Positions 47,539-58,646 are shown, numbered from the stretch's first letter. The stretch: DNA of 64,000 nt from Methylobacterium sp. AMS5 (GCF_001542815.1 NZ_CP006992.1:1989501-2053500); one strand, 5' to 3'. Numbers and translations are program-made. Notes: generated by a model from the sequence alone, not told the origin.

Positions 47539-47934
47539 ATGAGCGAGGGGCAGAGCGTCGATCACCGCTCGAACGACCGGGACAGCCAAGTGGCTCCGCA
47601 AGTCACTCCGCAGGTGATCCCGTTTCCGTCGCCCACCACCCCGCAAGTCGCCTTCCAGCGCGACGAGTTGCGGACCATCTTCAACCTCTACGGACGGCGC
47701 GTCGCCGAGGGCGAGTGGCGCGACTACGCCCTCGATTTCCGCCGCGACAAGGCGGTGTTCTCGATCTACCGCCGCGCCTCCGAGATGCCGCTCTATCGGA
47801 TCGAGAAGGATCCCAAGCTCGCCCGCCGCCAGGGCGCCTACGCGGTGATCGCCGCGAGCGGCCTCGTGATGAAGCGCGGCAACGACCTCGCCCGCGTCAT
47901 CGGTGTGCTGGAGGGTCCATTGCGGGCGGTGTGA
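47539..47934 (+). CDS. DUF2794 family protein
   Basis: 131 residues from ATG 47539. VAFQRDELRTIFNLYGRRVA and GEWRDYALDFRRDKAVFSIY are diagnostic of this alphaproteobacterial family, conserved in Rhizobiales with no assigned role. A gln/pro/val-rich N-terminal linker (APQVTPQVIPFPSPTTPQV) precedes the domain. Confidence 0.85.
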   Translation: MSEGQSVDHRSNDRDSQVAPQVTPQVIPFPSPTTPQVAFQRDELRTIFNLYGRRVAEGEWRDYALDFRRDKAVFSIYRRASEMPLYRIEKDPKLARRQGAYAVIAASGLVMKRGNDLARVIGVLEGPLRAV

Positions 47935-47972
47935 TCCCGCCTCCGGGCGTGCCCGGCAGCGGGAGGGGGCGG

Positions 47973-50153
47973 CTACCAGCGCACGATGACCTGGGCCCGG
48001 ACCGTGCGGGGGGCGCCGGGCAGGATGTTGTTGTTGTTGTGCGCCGAGACGATGTAGCTGCGGTCGAACAGGTTCTCGATGTTCACCTGCGCGCGGGCGT
48101 TCTCGCTGATTTTGTAGAACAACCCCAGATCGAAGCGCGAGTAGCTCGGGAGACGCACGGTCTGATCCGAGGTCGCGAAGGTGTGGGACTGGTTGATGAA
48201 GCCGACGCCGACCGAGAAGCTCGGGTCGATATCGAACTTGTTCCACAGCGTGAAGGCGTTCAGCGGTACCAGCCCGACGAAGTTTCCGGCGACGATCGTC
48301 GGAGACAGATTGTTGGTGATGCGCGCATCGGTGAAGGCGTAGCCGCCCGCGACCGACCACCAATCGGTGAGGTAGCCGTTGGCGCCGATCTCCGCACCCT
48401 GCGTGCTGGTCTGGCCCGAGGTCAGGAAGAAGCCGTCCCGGTTCGGGTCGGGGATGCGCTGGTTGCTGCGGTCGAGGTTGAACAGCGCACCGGTGACCTG
48501 GAGCACGGGGGACACGTCGTACTTCACGCCGACTTCGGTGTTCTCGAACTTCTCCGGCTGGGCGATGGCGAGCCCTGGGCTCAACGTGCTGAACTGGTCT
48601 CCCGACGAGGGTAGGTACGAGATGCTGTAGCTCGTGTAGAAGGCGAGGTTCGGCAGCGGCTTCACGACGATGCCGGCCCGCGGCGAGACCAGATCATCCA
48701 CGCGGGCGTTGGTGGCCCTGGTGCCCCGGTCGGTCGCCGAGAAGTCGAAATGGTCGAAGCGCAGGCCGCCGATGAGCTGCACGTACTCGTTCAGCTCGAC
48801 CTGATCCTGCACGTAGGCCGCGGCAAGCCCGAGGTCATACACGCTGTTGGCACCGGTCGTGTTGCGGAAGTTGATGCCGACGCGCGTGACCGGCGCGAGC
48901 GGATTGACGACGAGGGTCTGCGGCGCGCCGGGAAGCGCGAAGAACCCTTCCTGTCGGAAACTCAGACCTTCCTGGTAGCCGAGTTCGAACCCACCGAGCA
49001 GGGTGTGCTTCACGGGGCCCGTGAGGAACTGGTAAGTGAAGTCGGTCTGGTTGAAGTAGTTCGTCCGGTCGGTCTGGCTGTTATAGGCCGAGATGTTGAC
49101 GGCCGTGCCGGCCGCATTCACTGCCCCGCCCGGGAAGACGTTCTGATAGAACTTCTCGTAATCGGCGATGCGTGACTGGCTGCGCATCACGACGCCGTTC
49201 TCGAAGACGTGGTCGAGCTGCGCCGTGGCGATGTGGGCGTTGACGTAGGTCGGCGACAGGAACGGGTTGCCGAAATAGGTCGAGGTGTTCTCGCGGTAGC
49301 GGTAGGGCCGGCCGAACTGCGAGGGGATGCCGCGGTCGGTGGTCCGGTCGTCGTGGAAATACTCGTAGGACAGGCGCAGCGTCGTCTGCGGCCCGAGCAG
49401 GAAGGTCATCGTCGGGTTCACGCCGTAGCGGCGGATATCGACGAAGTCGCGGTAGGTCGCCGTATCCTCGAACACGCCGTTCATGCGGAAGAACACGCTG
49501 TCCGAGACGCGGTCGCCGACATCGAGCGCCACGCGCTTGTTCGCGAACTGGCCGCCCTGGGCGACGATCTCGCGGGTCGGGACGCCGTCGGCTTCCTTGA
49601 GCACGCGATTGATGACGCCGCCGCCGCCGCCGCGGCCGAAGATCATCGCGTTGGGACCCTTCAGCACCTCGATGCGCTGAATGTTGTAGAGGTCGCGGTA
49701 ATACTGCACGTCGTCACGGATGCCGTTGACGAAGAAGTCGGCATTCGAGCGCTGGCCGCGGATGATCAGCTCGTCGCGGTTGCCCTCGCCCTGGGCCTGG
49801 ATCACGCCCGGCACATAGCGCGTCGCTTCGCCGATCGATTGGAAGCCCTGGTCGAGGATCTGCTCCCGCGTGATGATCGAGACGGATTGCGGCGTGTCGA
49901 GCAGGGGCGTCGGCGTCTTGGTGGCGCTGCGCGTCGCCTTGCCGAGATAGCCGACCGTGACGCCGCCCTGGGGTTCAAGGCGCAGGGCGCCGCGGCCGAG
50001 GCCCTCGACGGCCAGTTCATCCAGCGCGACGACGGCAGGGGAGGCCGTTACCGGAACGACAGGTTGAGCCTGTACAGGCTCCACCACTGTAGCGATCGTC
50101 CCCGCCAGAATCGCAAAGGCGACTTCACTCGTTCCAGAACGTCTCAAGTTCAA
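47973..50153 (-). CDS. TonB-dependent catecholate-type siderophore receptor
   Basis: 726 residues, TTG start at 50153. Signal peptide ends VQA-Q; a plug domain with QSVSIITREQILDQGFQSIG, ELIIRGQRSNADFFVNGIRD and VLKGPNAMIFGRGGGGGVIN matches Fiu-like receptors; a 22-strand barrel ends in ...VIVRW with terminal aromatic. Likely imports a catecholate ferric siderophore across the outer membrane. No siderophore synthesis genes are nearby; scavenging is plausible. The upstream AT-rich region may hold an iron-responsive operator. Confidence 0.9.
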   Translation of the reverse strand: MNLRRSGTSEVAFAILAGTIATVVEPVQAQPVVPVTASPAVVALDELAVEGLGRGALRLEPQGGVTVGYLGKATRSATKTPTPLLDTPQSVSIITREQILDQGFQSIGEATRYVPGVIQAQGEGNRDELIIRGQRSNADFFVNGIRDDVQYYRDLYNIQRIEVLKGPNAMIFGRGGGGGVINRVLKEADGVPTREIVAQGGQFANKRVALDVGDRVSDSVFFRMNGVFEDTATYRDFVDIRRYGVNPTMTFLLGPQTTLRLSYEYFHDDRTTDRGIPSQFGRPYRYRENTSTYFGNPFLSPTYVNAHIATAQLDHVFENGVVMRSQSRIADYEKFYQNVFPGGAVNAAGTAVNISAYNSQTDRTNYFNQTDFTYQFLTGPVKHTLLGGFELGYQEGLSFRQEGFFALPGAPQTLVVNPLAPVTRVGINFRNTTGANSVYDLGLAAAYVQDQVELNEYVQLIGGLRFDHFDFSATDRGTRATNARVDDLVSPRAGIVVKPLPNLAFYTSYSISYLPSSGDQFSTLSPGLAIAQPEKFENTEVGVKYDVSPVLQVTGALFNLDRSNQRIPDPNRDGFFLTSGQTSTQGAEIGANGYLTDWWSVAGGYAFTDARITNNLSPTIVAGNFVGLVPLNAFTLWNKFDIDPSFSVGVGFINQSHTFATSDQTVRLPSYSRFDLGLFYKISENARAQVNIENLFDRSYIVSAHNNNNILPGAPRTVRAQVIVRW

Positions 50154-50280
50154 GTCCCCGTCTTCTTCGTAATATTTGACGATGCCGTTCCGCCGTCTTG
50201 GCGGTCATGACGGCATCGCCTGACGGGGATCAAGCGGGTGAGGCTTTATAACAAACGGCAGAAACCGGTCTTTAGTTTGT

Positions 50281-50296
50281 AATAATTTGAATCATT
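50281..50296. promoter_or_regulatory. candidate iron-responsive dyad upstream of TonB receptor
   Basis: AATAATTTGAATCATT is an imperfect AT-rich palindrome (12 of 16 positions symmetric). It resembles Fur-type dyads in composition. Position in front of a siderophore receptor suggests iron control; the regulator (Fur, Irr or RirA) cannot be told from sequence alone. Confidence 0.35.
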
Positions 50297-50372
50297 CCGC
50301 CAATTCGTTGAAGCTGAATGCAACTTTTTCAGAATAGAAGCATTACAGGCTGTACAATCCGGCAACAATGTT

Positions 50373-50382
50373 GCTAATTAGC
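50373..50382. promoter_or_regulatory. perfect AT-rich palindrome upstream of TonB receptor
   Basis: GCTAATTAGC, a perfect 10-base palindrome 220 bases upstream of the receptor start. A possible regulator site; speculative. Confidence 0.25.
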
Positions 50383-50569
50383 CACGGCGCTGCTCAGAGC
50401 CATTGTAAGCTGACCGCCTCGCGCGGCGCCTGGGCCGCGCTGACGAGGCTCCGATCGATTCGAGGCGAATCGCGGTGGCCCTGCTGTCCTGTGCGTCTCC
50501 GATAGGCCCGAAGCCCTCGGAGCCCCGGCCATTTCAGGTCGGGACGTAACGGGTTTGCGGAATGATGCT

Positions 50570-51190
50570 CTACCGGGCGGGCCGCAAAGTCGCGGCGGCT
50601 TGGGCGAGCCGGCGGATCGCCGCCGGGTCGGGCTTGCCCGCGGGAACGACCCAGCTTCCGCCGACGCAGAGCACGGCAGGATGGGCGAGCCAGTCCGCTG
50701 CGCTCGCTTCGGTGATGCCGCCGGTGGGGCAGAAGCGCACCTGTCCGAACGGCGCTGCGAGTGCCTTCAGCGCCTTCAGGCCGCCCGCGGCTTCCGCCGG
50801 AAAGAACTTGAAGCGGTCGAGCCCGTGATCGAGGCCGCGCATGATGTCGGCTGAGGTCGCAACACCCGGCAGGTAGGGGACGCCCGAGGCGAGGGCCGCT
50901 TCCGTCAGCGGCGCGGTCAGGCCGGGGCTGACGATGAATTTCGCGCCCGCGCCAATGGCGGCATCGAGATCGCGCGCATTCAGCACCGTCCCGGCGCCGA
51001 CCACCGCGCCCTCGACGCTCGACATCGCCCGGATCACGTCGAGCGCCGCGGGGGTGCGGAGGGTCACTTCGAGGGCGGTGAGCCCGCCACCGACCAACGC
51101 CTCGGCGATCGGCACCGCGTCGGTGGCATCCTCCACCACCAGCACGGGGATGACGGGAACGGAGCGCATCAGCGCGTCGATGGTGCTCAT
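50570..51190 (-). CDS. eda: 2-keto-3-deoxy-6-phosphogluconate aldolase
   Basis: 206 residues from ATG 51190. It cleaves KDPG to pyruvate and glyceraldehyde-3-phosphate, the last step of Entner-Doudoroff. The Schiff-base lysine is in DRFKFFPAEAAGG, the catalytic Glu in ALEVTLRTPAAL, and GAGTVLNARDLDAAIGAGAK is intact. Edd is encoded just upstream on the same strand, but repeats lie between. The stop codon TAG is the first three bases of a TAGAGCATC repeat. Confidence 0.96.
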   Translation of the reverse strand: MSTIDALMRSVPVIPVLVVEDATDAVPIAEALVGGGLTALEVTLRTPAALDVIRAMSSVEGAVVGAGTVLNARDLDAAIGAGAKFIVSPGLTAPLTEAALASGVPYLPGVATSADIMRGLDHGLDRFKFFPAEAAGGLKALKALAAPFGQVRFCPTGGITEASAADWLAHPAVLCVGGSWVVPAGKPDPAAIRRLAQAAATLRPAR

Positions 51191-51232
51191 CGGGGTCTCC
51201 TCCGGTGTCGGTTCGGCTTGTCGCGGATGGCT

Positions 51233-51267
51233 CCAGAGCATCGTCCTGATCCAGGATGATGCTCTGG
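51233..51267. repeat. long near-perfect palindrome between edd and eda
   Basis: CCAGAGCATCGTCCTG / CAGGATGATGCTCTGG, 16-base arms with one mismatch and a 3-base centre. It looks like two AGAGCATC repeat ends joined head to head. Confidence 0.75.
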
Positions 51268-51327
51268 GCTCTTGTTCTTGCATCGTCTTTTTTCCGAAAG
51301 CCGGCAGCCACTGTTCGGGACGATGCC
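51268..51327 (-). repeat. interspersed palindromic repeat, family A
   Basis: TTGCATCGTCTTTTTTCCGA, then AAGCCGGCAGCCACTGTTCG, GGACGATGCC; a single slightly degenerate family A unit. Confidence 0.75.
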
Positions 51328-51328
51328 T

Positions 51329-51409
51329 TCGTGTCTCTCACAAGACGCCCGCTGCGCCGTCCTCGCCAAAGCGGGAACGGTCAGAGATCGGGAGTTTTGT
51401 GGGGCACTC

Positions 51410-51412
<3 letters not shown>
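51329..51412 (+). repeat. interspersed repeat, family C
   Basis: GTGTCTCTCACAAGACGCCC ... GGGAACGGTCAGAGATCGGG ... GTTTTGTGGGGCACTCTTA, matching the inverted copy at 25552-25632. It ends at the TAA stop of edd. Confidence 0.65.
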
Positions 51413-53239
<1,827 letters not shown>

Positions 53240-53588
53240 GGCTCGTTCGCCTCGTTCGGATGTCGACGGCACGGACAGGCCCGCAAGAACGGGGCCTGCG
53301 CTCCCCTTAACATGGAGAGACTCCAAACGGGATCACGCCCGTGAGACCGCTTTCATGGACATGAACCTTGGAGGGGTCTGCTCGGCTGATGGTTGGGAAT
53401 GCCGTCGCCGGATGACCCTGCCGCTGCCGTCGCGCGGGTCTGCCATCGCGATCACCTCAGCACTTCATCGGCTGCAAGGCAGGTGATCGCTGGATCGGCG
53501 GGCTGTCACCCGCCGATCCATCCGACGCCGGCCCGAGGGTCACGAGCCCTGTGCCGCGACCCCGCACGCACATTGAAGAAACTGCGCC
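53240..53588. other. gene-free interval before edd start
   Basis: 349 bases. The only structured element is the inverted repeat listed at 53492. A short plus-strand open frame here has no ribosome-binding site or family support. Confidence 0.4.
53492..53519. repeat. perfect 11-base inverted repeat
   Basis: GGATCGGCGGG, 6-base loop CTGTCA, CCCGCCGATCC. No U-tract follows on either strand, so it may be a stem protecting the hslO message end or an operator rather than a terminator. Confidence 0.6.
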
Positions 53589-54596
53589 TCACGCCCCCGG
53601 CGCGGTCGCGATATCCCGCTCGACCTCGGCCGGGTCGAGCACGTAGCGGCGCGAGCAGAACTCGCAGGTGATGGAGACGGTGCCGTCATCCGCCACCATG
53701 TCCCGGCGCTCCTCGGCCGAGAACGAGCGGATCATGCCGAGCACCCGCTCTTGCGAGCAGCGGCAGCGCTCGATCACGCTCTGCGCATCGAATACGCGCA
53801 CGCCCCGCTCATGGAACAGGCGGTAGAGCAACCGCTCGCTCGACACCGCCGGATCGACGATTTCGTGGTCCTCCACCGTGTTCACGAGGCTGCGCGCCTC
53901 GGTCCAGGCGTCGTCGTCGCGGGTGCCGCCGGTGAGGATCTCGTGGCCCTCCGGTGCGTCGCCGGGCGGAAGGTCGGCTTGACGCATCCGGTCGGGCGAG
54001 GTCGGCAGGAACTGCACCAGCAGGCCGCCGGCTCGCCAGCGGCTCTCTCCGCCCTCCATCTGCTCGGCGACTGCGAGGCGGACCAGCGTCGGGATCTGCT
54101 CGGATTGGCGGAAATACTGGTGCGCGGCCTCTTCGAGGCTTTGGCCCTCAAGAGCGACGACACCCTGGTAGCGGCTCTGGGACGGCCCCTGATCGATGGT
54201 CATGGCCAGATGCCCGCGACCCATCAGGTCGGCGGCGCGCGCCTTCGGCCCAAGGGCGGCCACCGGCTCCGTATCGAAGCGGGCGGTGGCCCGCACCCGG
54301 TCGGGCGCCTCGAAATCGACCACCAGCATGTTCACCGGTCCGTCGGTCTTGGTCTGGAGCTGGAAGCGGCCTTCGAGCTTCAGGGAGGCACCGAGCAGCA
54401 CGGTGAGCGCCGCCGCCTCGCCGATCAGCCGGGCGACCGCGTCGGGATAGCCGTGGCGGCGTAGGATGGTGTCGATCGAGGGCCCGAGCCGCACCGCGCG
54501 GCCGCGCAGATCCAGCGCTTCGACGGCGAATGGCAGAACGGCGTCGTCGTCGCCTTCGAGCGAGGGTGTGAAAGAAGGGGCGTGTCCGGAGCTCAT
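53589..54596 (-). CDS. hslO: redox-regulated chaperone Hsp33
   Basis: 335 residues from ATG 54596. Holdase activated by oxidation. The C-terminal zinc motif is intact as C-x-C (ERCRCSQERVL) and C-x-x-C (ITCEFCSRRYVLDPAEVERD). The N-terminal globular domain has LIGEAAALTVLLGASLKLEG. Cytoplasmic; protects unfolding proteins during oxidative stress. Confidence 0.95.
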   Translation of the reverse strand: MSSGHAPSFTPSLEGDDDAVLPFAVEALDLRGRAVRLGPSIDTILRRHGYPDAVARLIGEAAALTVLLGASLKLEGRFQLQTKTDGPVNMLVVDFEAPDRVRATARFDTEPVAALGPKARAADLMGRGHLAMTIDQGPSQSRYQGVVALEGQSLEEAAHQYFRQSEQIPTLVRLAVAEQMEGGESRWRAGGLLVQFLPTSPDRMRQADLPPGDAPEGHEILTGGTRDDDAWTEARSLVNTVEDHEIVDPAVSSERLLYRLFHERGVRVFDAQSVIERCRCSQERVLGMIRSFSAEERRDMVADDGTVSITCEFCSRRYVLDPAEVERDIATAPGA

Positions 54597-54847
54597 GGGC
54601 TCTCCGTATCCGGGCTGGATGAAAAAGAGGAGCGGGAGGGCGGCCGGTCCGGCGGCGTCGCACCGAACCGGCGGAAGCGCGTGAACCGGCGCACGTCCTC
54701 GGCGCTCCTCATATGGGGGGCACCGTGCCCCGGCGCGAGACCGGCGCATGATGCCCTGGGCCGGCGCCGCCACGCAAACATTCCGGAAGCGGCCGTCGCG
54801 GCGTCCTCCACGAACCGTCCCGGACGAAGCCGCGTTGGCCGGACGGG

Positions 54848-56977
54848 TCAGAAATCCGTGTGCAGCCGCGTTCCGAAGAAATCGGCCGGGCCCCGGTCGC
54901 GGTTATAGGCCGGGTTCTCGACGTGCTGGTAGTCGAAGGACATCGTCACCGCCTTCGTCAGGTTCAGCGCATAATAGACCTCCACCGCCCGCTCCGGTGC
55001 ATAGTTGTCGAGGCGGCCGTCGCCGATCAGGAGTCCGAGGCCGCCATTGGCGAAGTAGGCGCGGTGCGAGGTCGAGATCCGGTTCGCGGCGGCACCGACC
55101 CCGACCGTGTCCTGCGGCCGGCCCCAGGCTGCGCCCTTGAGCGAGAGGCCGCCCGAGACCGAGCCGTCGATATCGGTGAAATTCAGGCTTTCGTTGCGCC
55201 CGTCGTTGACGCTTGCCCGCGCGAACAGGCCGAGATCGGCGGTGAGGGCCTGTTCGAGATTGACGTAGGCGCCGCTCTTGCGCCGGGGCTCCCGGGTCGC
55301 TGCGGCCGCCGTGTTGATGTCGGCGAAGGCGCCGGTCTGCGTCAGCGCCACGACCTGCCGGAAGTTGGCGGTGTTGCCGACATTCGAGAACAGGCCGAGG
55401 CGTAAGCGGCCCGGCTGGTCGAGCACCGGCAGCGTGTGGCGTTCCTCGAACTCGATCACGGCGCCGGCCCGCTCGAACACCCGCGGGTCGAGCACGTCGG
55501 AGGACGGCTCCTTCGGCACTTGCGTGTAGGCGGCGCGGATCGCGAATTCCGCGCGATTGTACTCGACCATCACGCCTTGCGTGAAGCCGGGGAGGTTGGC
55601 TGGGAAGTCCCAGGCGGCGGCGGCCCACAGGCCCCAGTTCATGAAGTCCACCCGTGGGTCGTGGGCGTAGATGTTGCCGTCGAAGAAGTCGCCGAGCGCG
55701 AACTTGCCGGCGATGACCGTGATGCGCTCGACGTCGCGCGTGCCGGCGATGGAGTTCGGCCCGTCCGGCACCTCTTCCGTCTCGCCCCCGAGCCCGAAGG
55801 TTTGGCGGACGAAGTAGCGGTTCGAGCGCAGCTTCGGGAACGGCGCACCGGCCTTCTGCGCCTCGCCGTTGACGAAACCGGCCACGCCCAGCGTGCGCGA
55901 CAGGCCGAAGCCCTGGCTGAATTCCGGGTTGTAGTAGAGTTCCGTGCCCTCGAAGAGCTTGAGGCCGAGGAACAGCGTCGCGGTGGTCGTCGCCTGCGCT
56001 TGATCCGGTACGAGGCTCTGCGGCCCGCGATAGGGTGCGCGGAAGCCGGTCACGCCCTGGTTCACGAAGGTCGTCTGGCCGTGCAGCGAGAAGCGGGCGT
56101 CCTTCGGGGGCTCGTCCTCCTCGGGCACGAGGGCCAGCGCCTGGGGGTGCCAGACCAGCCGGGCCATCATCTTGTTGGAGACGAAGCCGGTGCGCGTCGT
56201 CACCGGTCCCCCGTCGAGGCCCGGCAGCGTGCCGAGGCCGAAGCGGCCGCTCTCGCCGAGATCGCTGTAGCGGTAGTCGATTCCGAGCGAGAGATGCGGA
56301 TCGACCGCGAACTCCACACCCGCGCCGAGCGTGAAGCCGAGATAGGAGACGTTGCGCGTAGCCGTGACCGTCGGGCCGCCCGCCAGATCCGGATAGACGG
56401 CGAGCACCCGGCCGTTGGCGCCCGTGAGTCCGGCGGTTGCGTAGATCAGGTTGTTGCCGAAGGCGTAGCCGAGCCGGGCGCGGGCGGCCCCGAATACGTC
56501 CGTCTTCTCGCGGATCAGGGCGAAGGGCGGATCGATCCCCTCGTAGCCGAAGCCCGTCGCATCGGAGCGTGCGCCGCGCTTGAGGTTGGTTCCGACGAGG
56601 TCGGCCTCGATGCCGTAGACGAGCGCCCCGTCCTGCCAATTCCAGCCGGCGAAGGCGCCGCCGACCGCCGTGGTGGCATCGCCGCCGAGATCGCGGCTGC
56701 CGGTGGCATCGCCTGTCGAGATCGACCGAACGCGGCGCGGGCCGATCGTGGTTGGGCCGAAATCGTAGTTGCCGAAGGAAGCGCCCGCGCTGCCTTGCAC
56801 CCCGGCATAGAAACCGGACCAATCGATGAAGCGGGGCCGTGCACGTTCGGCGAGATCCGCGGCCATGCCCACGCCGGCATGCAAGCCGAGGATCGCGACA
56901 AGCCCTGCTGAGACCGCCACCTGTTTCGCAATTGTTCCCGCGCGCGCCTTGAACACTGCGCCAGCCCCCGCCACCAC
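54848..56977 (-). CDS. two-domain porin: Omp25-like barrel fused to OprB-like barrel
   Basis: 709 residues, GTG start at 56977 (uncertain). Signal peptide VAVSAGLVAILGLHAGVGMA. Residues about 45-285 are an OMP_b-brl/Omp25-like eight-strand barrel (FYAGVQGSAGASFGNYDFGP ... SLGIDYRYSDLGESGRFG). Residues about 300-709 form a carbohydrate-selective OprB-type barrel (YYNPEFSQGFGLSRTLGVAG, NFTDIDGSVSGGLSLKG, ending in GTRLHTDF with terminal Phe). Outer-membrane channel, probably for sugars. The fusion is unusual. Confidence 0.82.
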   Translation of the reverse strand: MVAGAGAVFKARAGTIAKQVAVSAGLVAILGLHAGVGMAADLAERARPRFIDWSGFYAGVQGSAGASFGNYDFGPTTIGPRRVRSISTGDATGSRDLGGDATTAVGGAFAGWNWQDGALVYGIEADLVGTNLKRGARSDATGFGYEGIDPPFALIREKTDVFGAARARLGYAFGNNLIYATAGLTGANGRVLAVYPDLAGGPTVTATRNVSYLGFTLGAGVEFAVDPHLSLGIDYRYSDLGESGRFGLGTLPGLDGGPVTTRTGFVSNKMMARLVWHPQALALVPEEDEPPKDARFSLHGQTTFVNQGVTGFRAPYRGPQSLVPDQAQATTTATLFLGLKLFEGTELYYNPEFSQGFGLSRTLGVAGFVNGEAQKAGAPFPKLRSNRYFVRQTFGLGGETEEVPDGPNSIAGTRDVERITVIAGKFALGDFFDGNIYAHDPRVDFMNWGLWAAAAWDFPANLPGFTQGVMVEYNRAEFAIRAAYTQVPKEPSSDVLDPRVFERAGAVIEFEERHTLPVLDQPGRLRLGLFSNVGNTANFRQVVALTQTGAFADINTAAAATREPRRKSGAYVNLEQALTADLGLFARASVNDGRNESLNFTDIDGSVSGGLSLKGAAWGRPQDTVGVGAAANRISTSHRAYFANGGLGLLIGDGRLDNYAPERAVEVYYALNLTKAVTMSFDYQHVENPAYNRDRGPADFFGTRLHTDF

Positions 56978-57275
56978 CCCGTGAGCGGCCTAGCAGATGC
57001 CGTTGCCGCCGCAATGCGCCCACGACCCGCTAAGCACAAGGCTTCAGGACGGTTGCACGGGCGCCACGATGTCCGTGAGAAGCGGAAACATCCGACAGGA
57101 CGATGACGGCTGTATCGGCACCGGCCGAGCCGGACCGTGCCAAACCGGGATAAACGCGCTCAAGCCGTCCCAGAATGACAAATAAATGATCGCGGCCGCT
57201 CGCGCCCACTTGCGGCAGCGCAGCAACGCACTAACCTTAACCGGACTTGATCCCCATCAGGTTTGTCGGACTTCA

Positions 57276-57306
57276 GGGCGCGCCAGCAAAGGCGCGCCCC
57301 TTTTTT
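57276..57306 (+). terminator. orphan intrinsic terminator on plus strand
   Basis: Perfect stem GGGCGCGCC / GGCGCGCCC with loop AGCAAA, followed by CTTTTTT. On the plus strand this is a strong terminator, but no plus-strand gene lies upstream for more than 10 kb (both neighbours are minus-strand). It suggests a short plus-strand RNA of up to 270 bases starting between 57000 and 57250. Confidence 0.8.
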
Positions 57307-57325
57307 CTAAGATGTTCGGCGCGCG

Positions 57326-57838
57326 TCACTCCGCCGGGGCGGCGGGCGCCTTGGCCGGAGCCGGCTTCGCGGCGGTTTTCGCGGGCGTCGCGGCGGCCTG
57401 CTGGTTCACGTCCGGCACGCGGGTCCAAGTTTGCGAGCCGCACAGCACCTTGAGCATGCAGCCCTGCACGCTCAATTCGCCCTCGCTCTCGCGCTCCAGG
57501 CTGACCTGATAGATCTTGCCCTCGTCGGCGTTGTAGATCTCGCCCGCAAAGCCCGCATCGTCAGGCTTGAGGTTCTCGAGGAGCGTAAGCCCGATGATCG
57601 GGCGCGCCCGCTTCCTCGGATCGGGATTCTTCACGTCGTTGCGCGGCGCCCCGGCGTCATCGGTCGGAGATTTCAGCCAGACCACCTTGCCGCAGGCGTT
57701 GCCGCCGCTCGGCCCGCAACGGTCGATGCGGATCTTCGCGCGTCCGTCCCCCGTCAGCCACGTTCCGGAAAGGTCTTTGGGGGCGGCAAAGGCGGCATTC
57801 GAGGCCAGGAGGGCAGCGAGACCGAGAGCGATACGCAT
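57326..57838 (-). CDS. DUF2147 periplasmic protein
   Basis: 170 residues from ATG 57838. Signal peptide RIALGLAALLASNAAFA-A. The DUF2147 domain has LSGTWLTGDGRAKIRIDRCG, KNPDPRKRARPIIGLTLLEN and YNADEGKIYQVSLERE; the cysteine pair GCMLKVLC is conserved in the family. A Pro/Ala/Lys-rich tail ends the protein. Periplasmic; function unknown. Confidence 0.88.
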   Translation of the reverse strand: MRIALGLAALLASNAAFAAPKDLSGTWLTGDGRAKIRIDRCGPSGGNACGKVVWLKSPTDDAGAPRNDVKNPDPRKRARPIIGLTLLENLKPDDAGFAGEIYNADEGKIYQVSLERESEGELSVQGCMLKVLCGSQTWTRVPDVNQQAAATPAKTAAKPAPAKAPAAPAE

Positions 57839-58214
57839 GAATGGCTCCTGAGGCTGGGCCCGAAACGGGCTGTGGCTTGCGGAGAAGGGATCACCCCGGC
57901 GGACGAGCGGGGGCAGGCGAACCGTCCACCCATTGAGCGGCCGCAATCCGGCGATTTTTCGGCGGTGTTGCGCTAAAGCCATGGCGAGGCCGAAAAAGGC
58001 CGAGCTCGCCGTGATTCCGTTCGCTCACGCATCCGCAGCTTGTCCGCCGCGTGACGGTGGTTGAGGGCCTACCGGTCCACCGCTATAAGCCCGGCGCGCC
58101 GGGCGCCAACCAGGCCGTCGACTGTCAGGACGGTCGGATCTCTCGGGCGGCTTTCGAGCCCGCCCTCCTTCAGCGCGTCGCGCGACCCCTTTCTCCAACG
58201 AACCGGACCGGACC
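57839..58214. other. divergent upstream region of DUF2147 gene and ndk
   Basis: 376 bases between divergent genes, no gene. The GC-rich sequence shows no clear operator. It must contain both promoters. Confidence 0.4.
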
Positions 58215-58637
58215 ATGGCCAACGAGCGCACCTTCTCCATCCTCAAGCCCGACGCGACGCGCCGCAACATCACCGGCGCGGTCAACGCCGTGATCGAGGC
58301 CGCCGGCCTGCGCATCGTCGGCCAGCGCCGCATCCGCATGACCCGCGAGCAGGCCGAGACGTTCTACGAGGTGCACAAGGAGCGCCCGTTCTTCGGTGAG
58401 CTGGTCGAGTTCATGACCTCGGGCCCCGTGGTGGTGCAGGTGCTCGAGGGCGAGAACGCCGTCGCCAAGTACCGTGAAGTCATGGGCGCCACGAACCCGG
58501 CCCAGGCCGCCGACGGCACGATCCGCAAGCAGTTTGCCGAGTCGGTCGGCGAGAACACCGTTCACGGCTCCGACAGCGCCGAGAACGCCCGGCTCGAGAT
58601 CGCGCAGTTCTTCAACGACGCCGACATCGCCGCCTGA
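58215..58637 (+). CDS. ndk: nucleoside diphosphate kinase
   Basis: 140 residues. It transfers the gamma-phosphate between NTPs and NDPs. The phospho-histidine lies in [12 protein letters not shown], and [15 protein letters not shown] and [16 protein letters not shown] are intact. A strong hairpin follows the stop. Confidence 0.97.
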   Translation: MANERTFSILKPDATRRNITGAVNAVIEAAGLRIVGQRRIRMTREQAETFYEVHKERPFFGELVEFMTSGPVVVQVLEGENAVAKYREVMGATNPAQAADGTIRKQFAESVGENTVHGSDSAENARLEIAQFFNDADIAA

Positions 58638-58646
58638 TGCACGACC

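Larger units (their letters stand above)
50154..50569. other. upstream region of TonB receptor, between it and eda
   Basis: 416 bases with no gene. The AT-rich centre (50265-50390) carries candidate operators listed separately. The eda-proximal end (50545-50569) is a family A fragment, GCGGAATGATGCTCTA. Confidence 0.45.
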
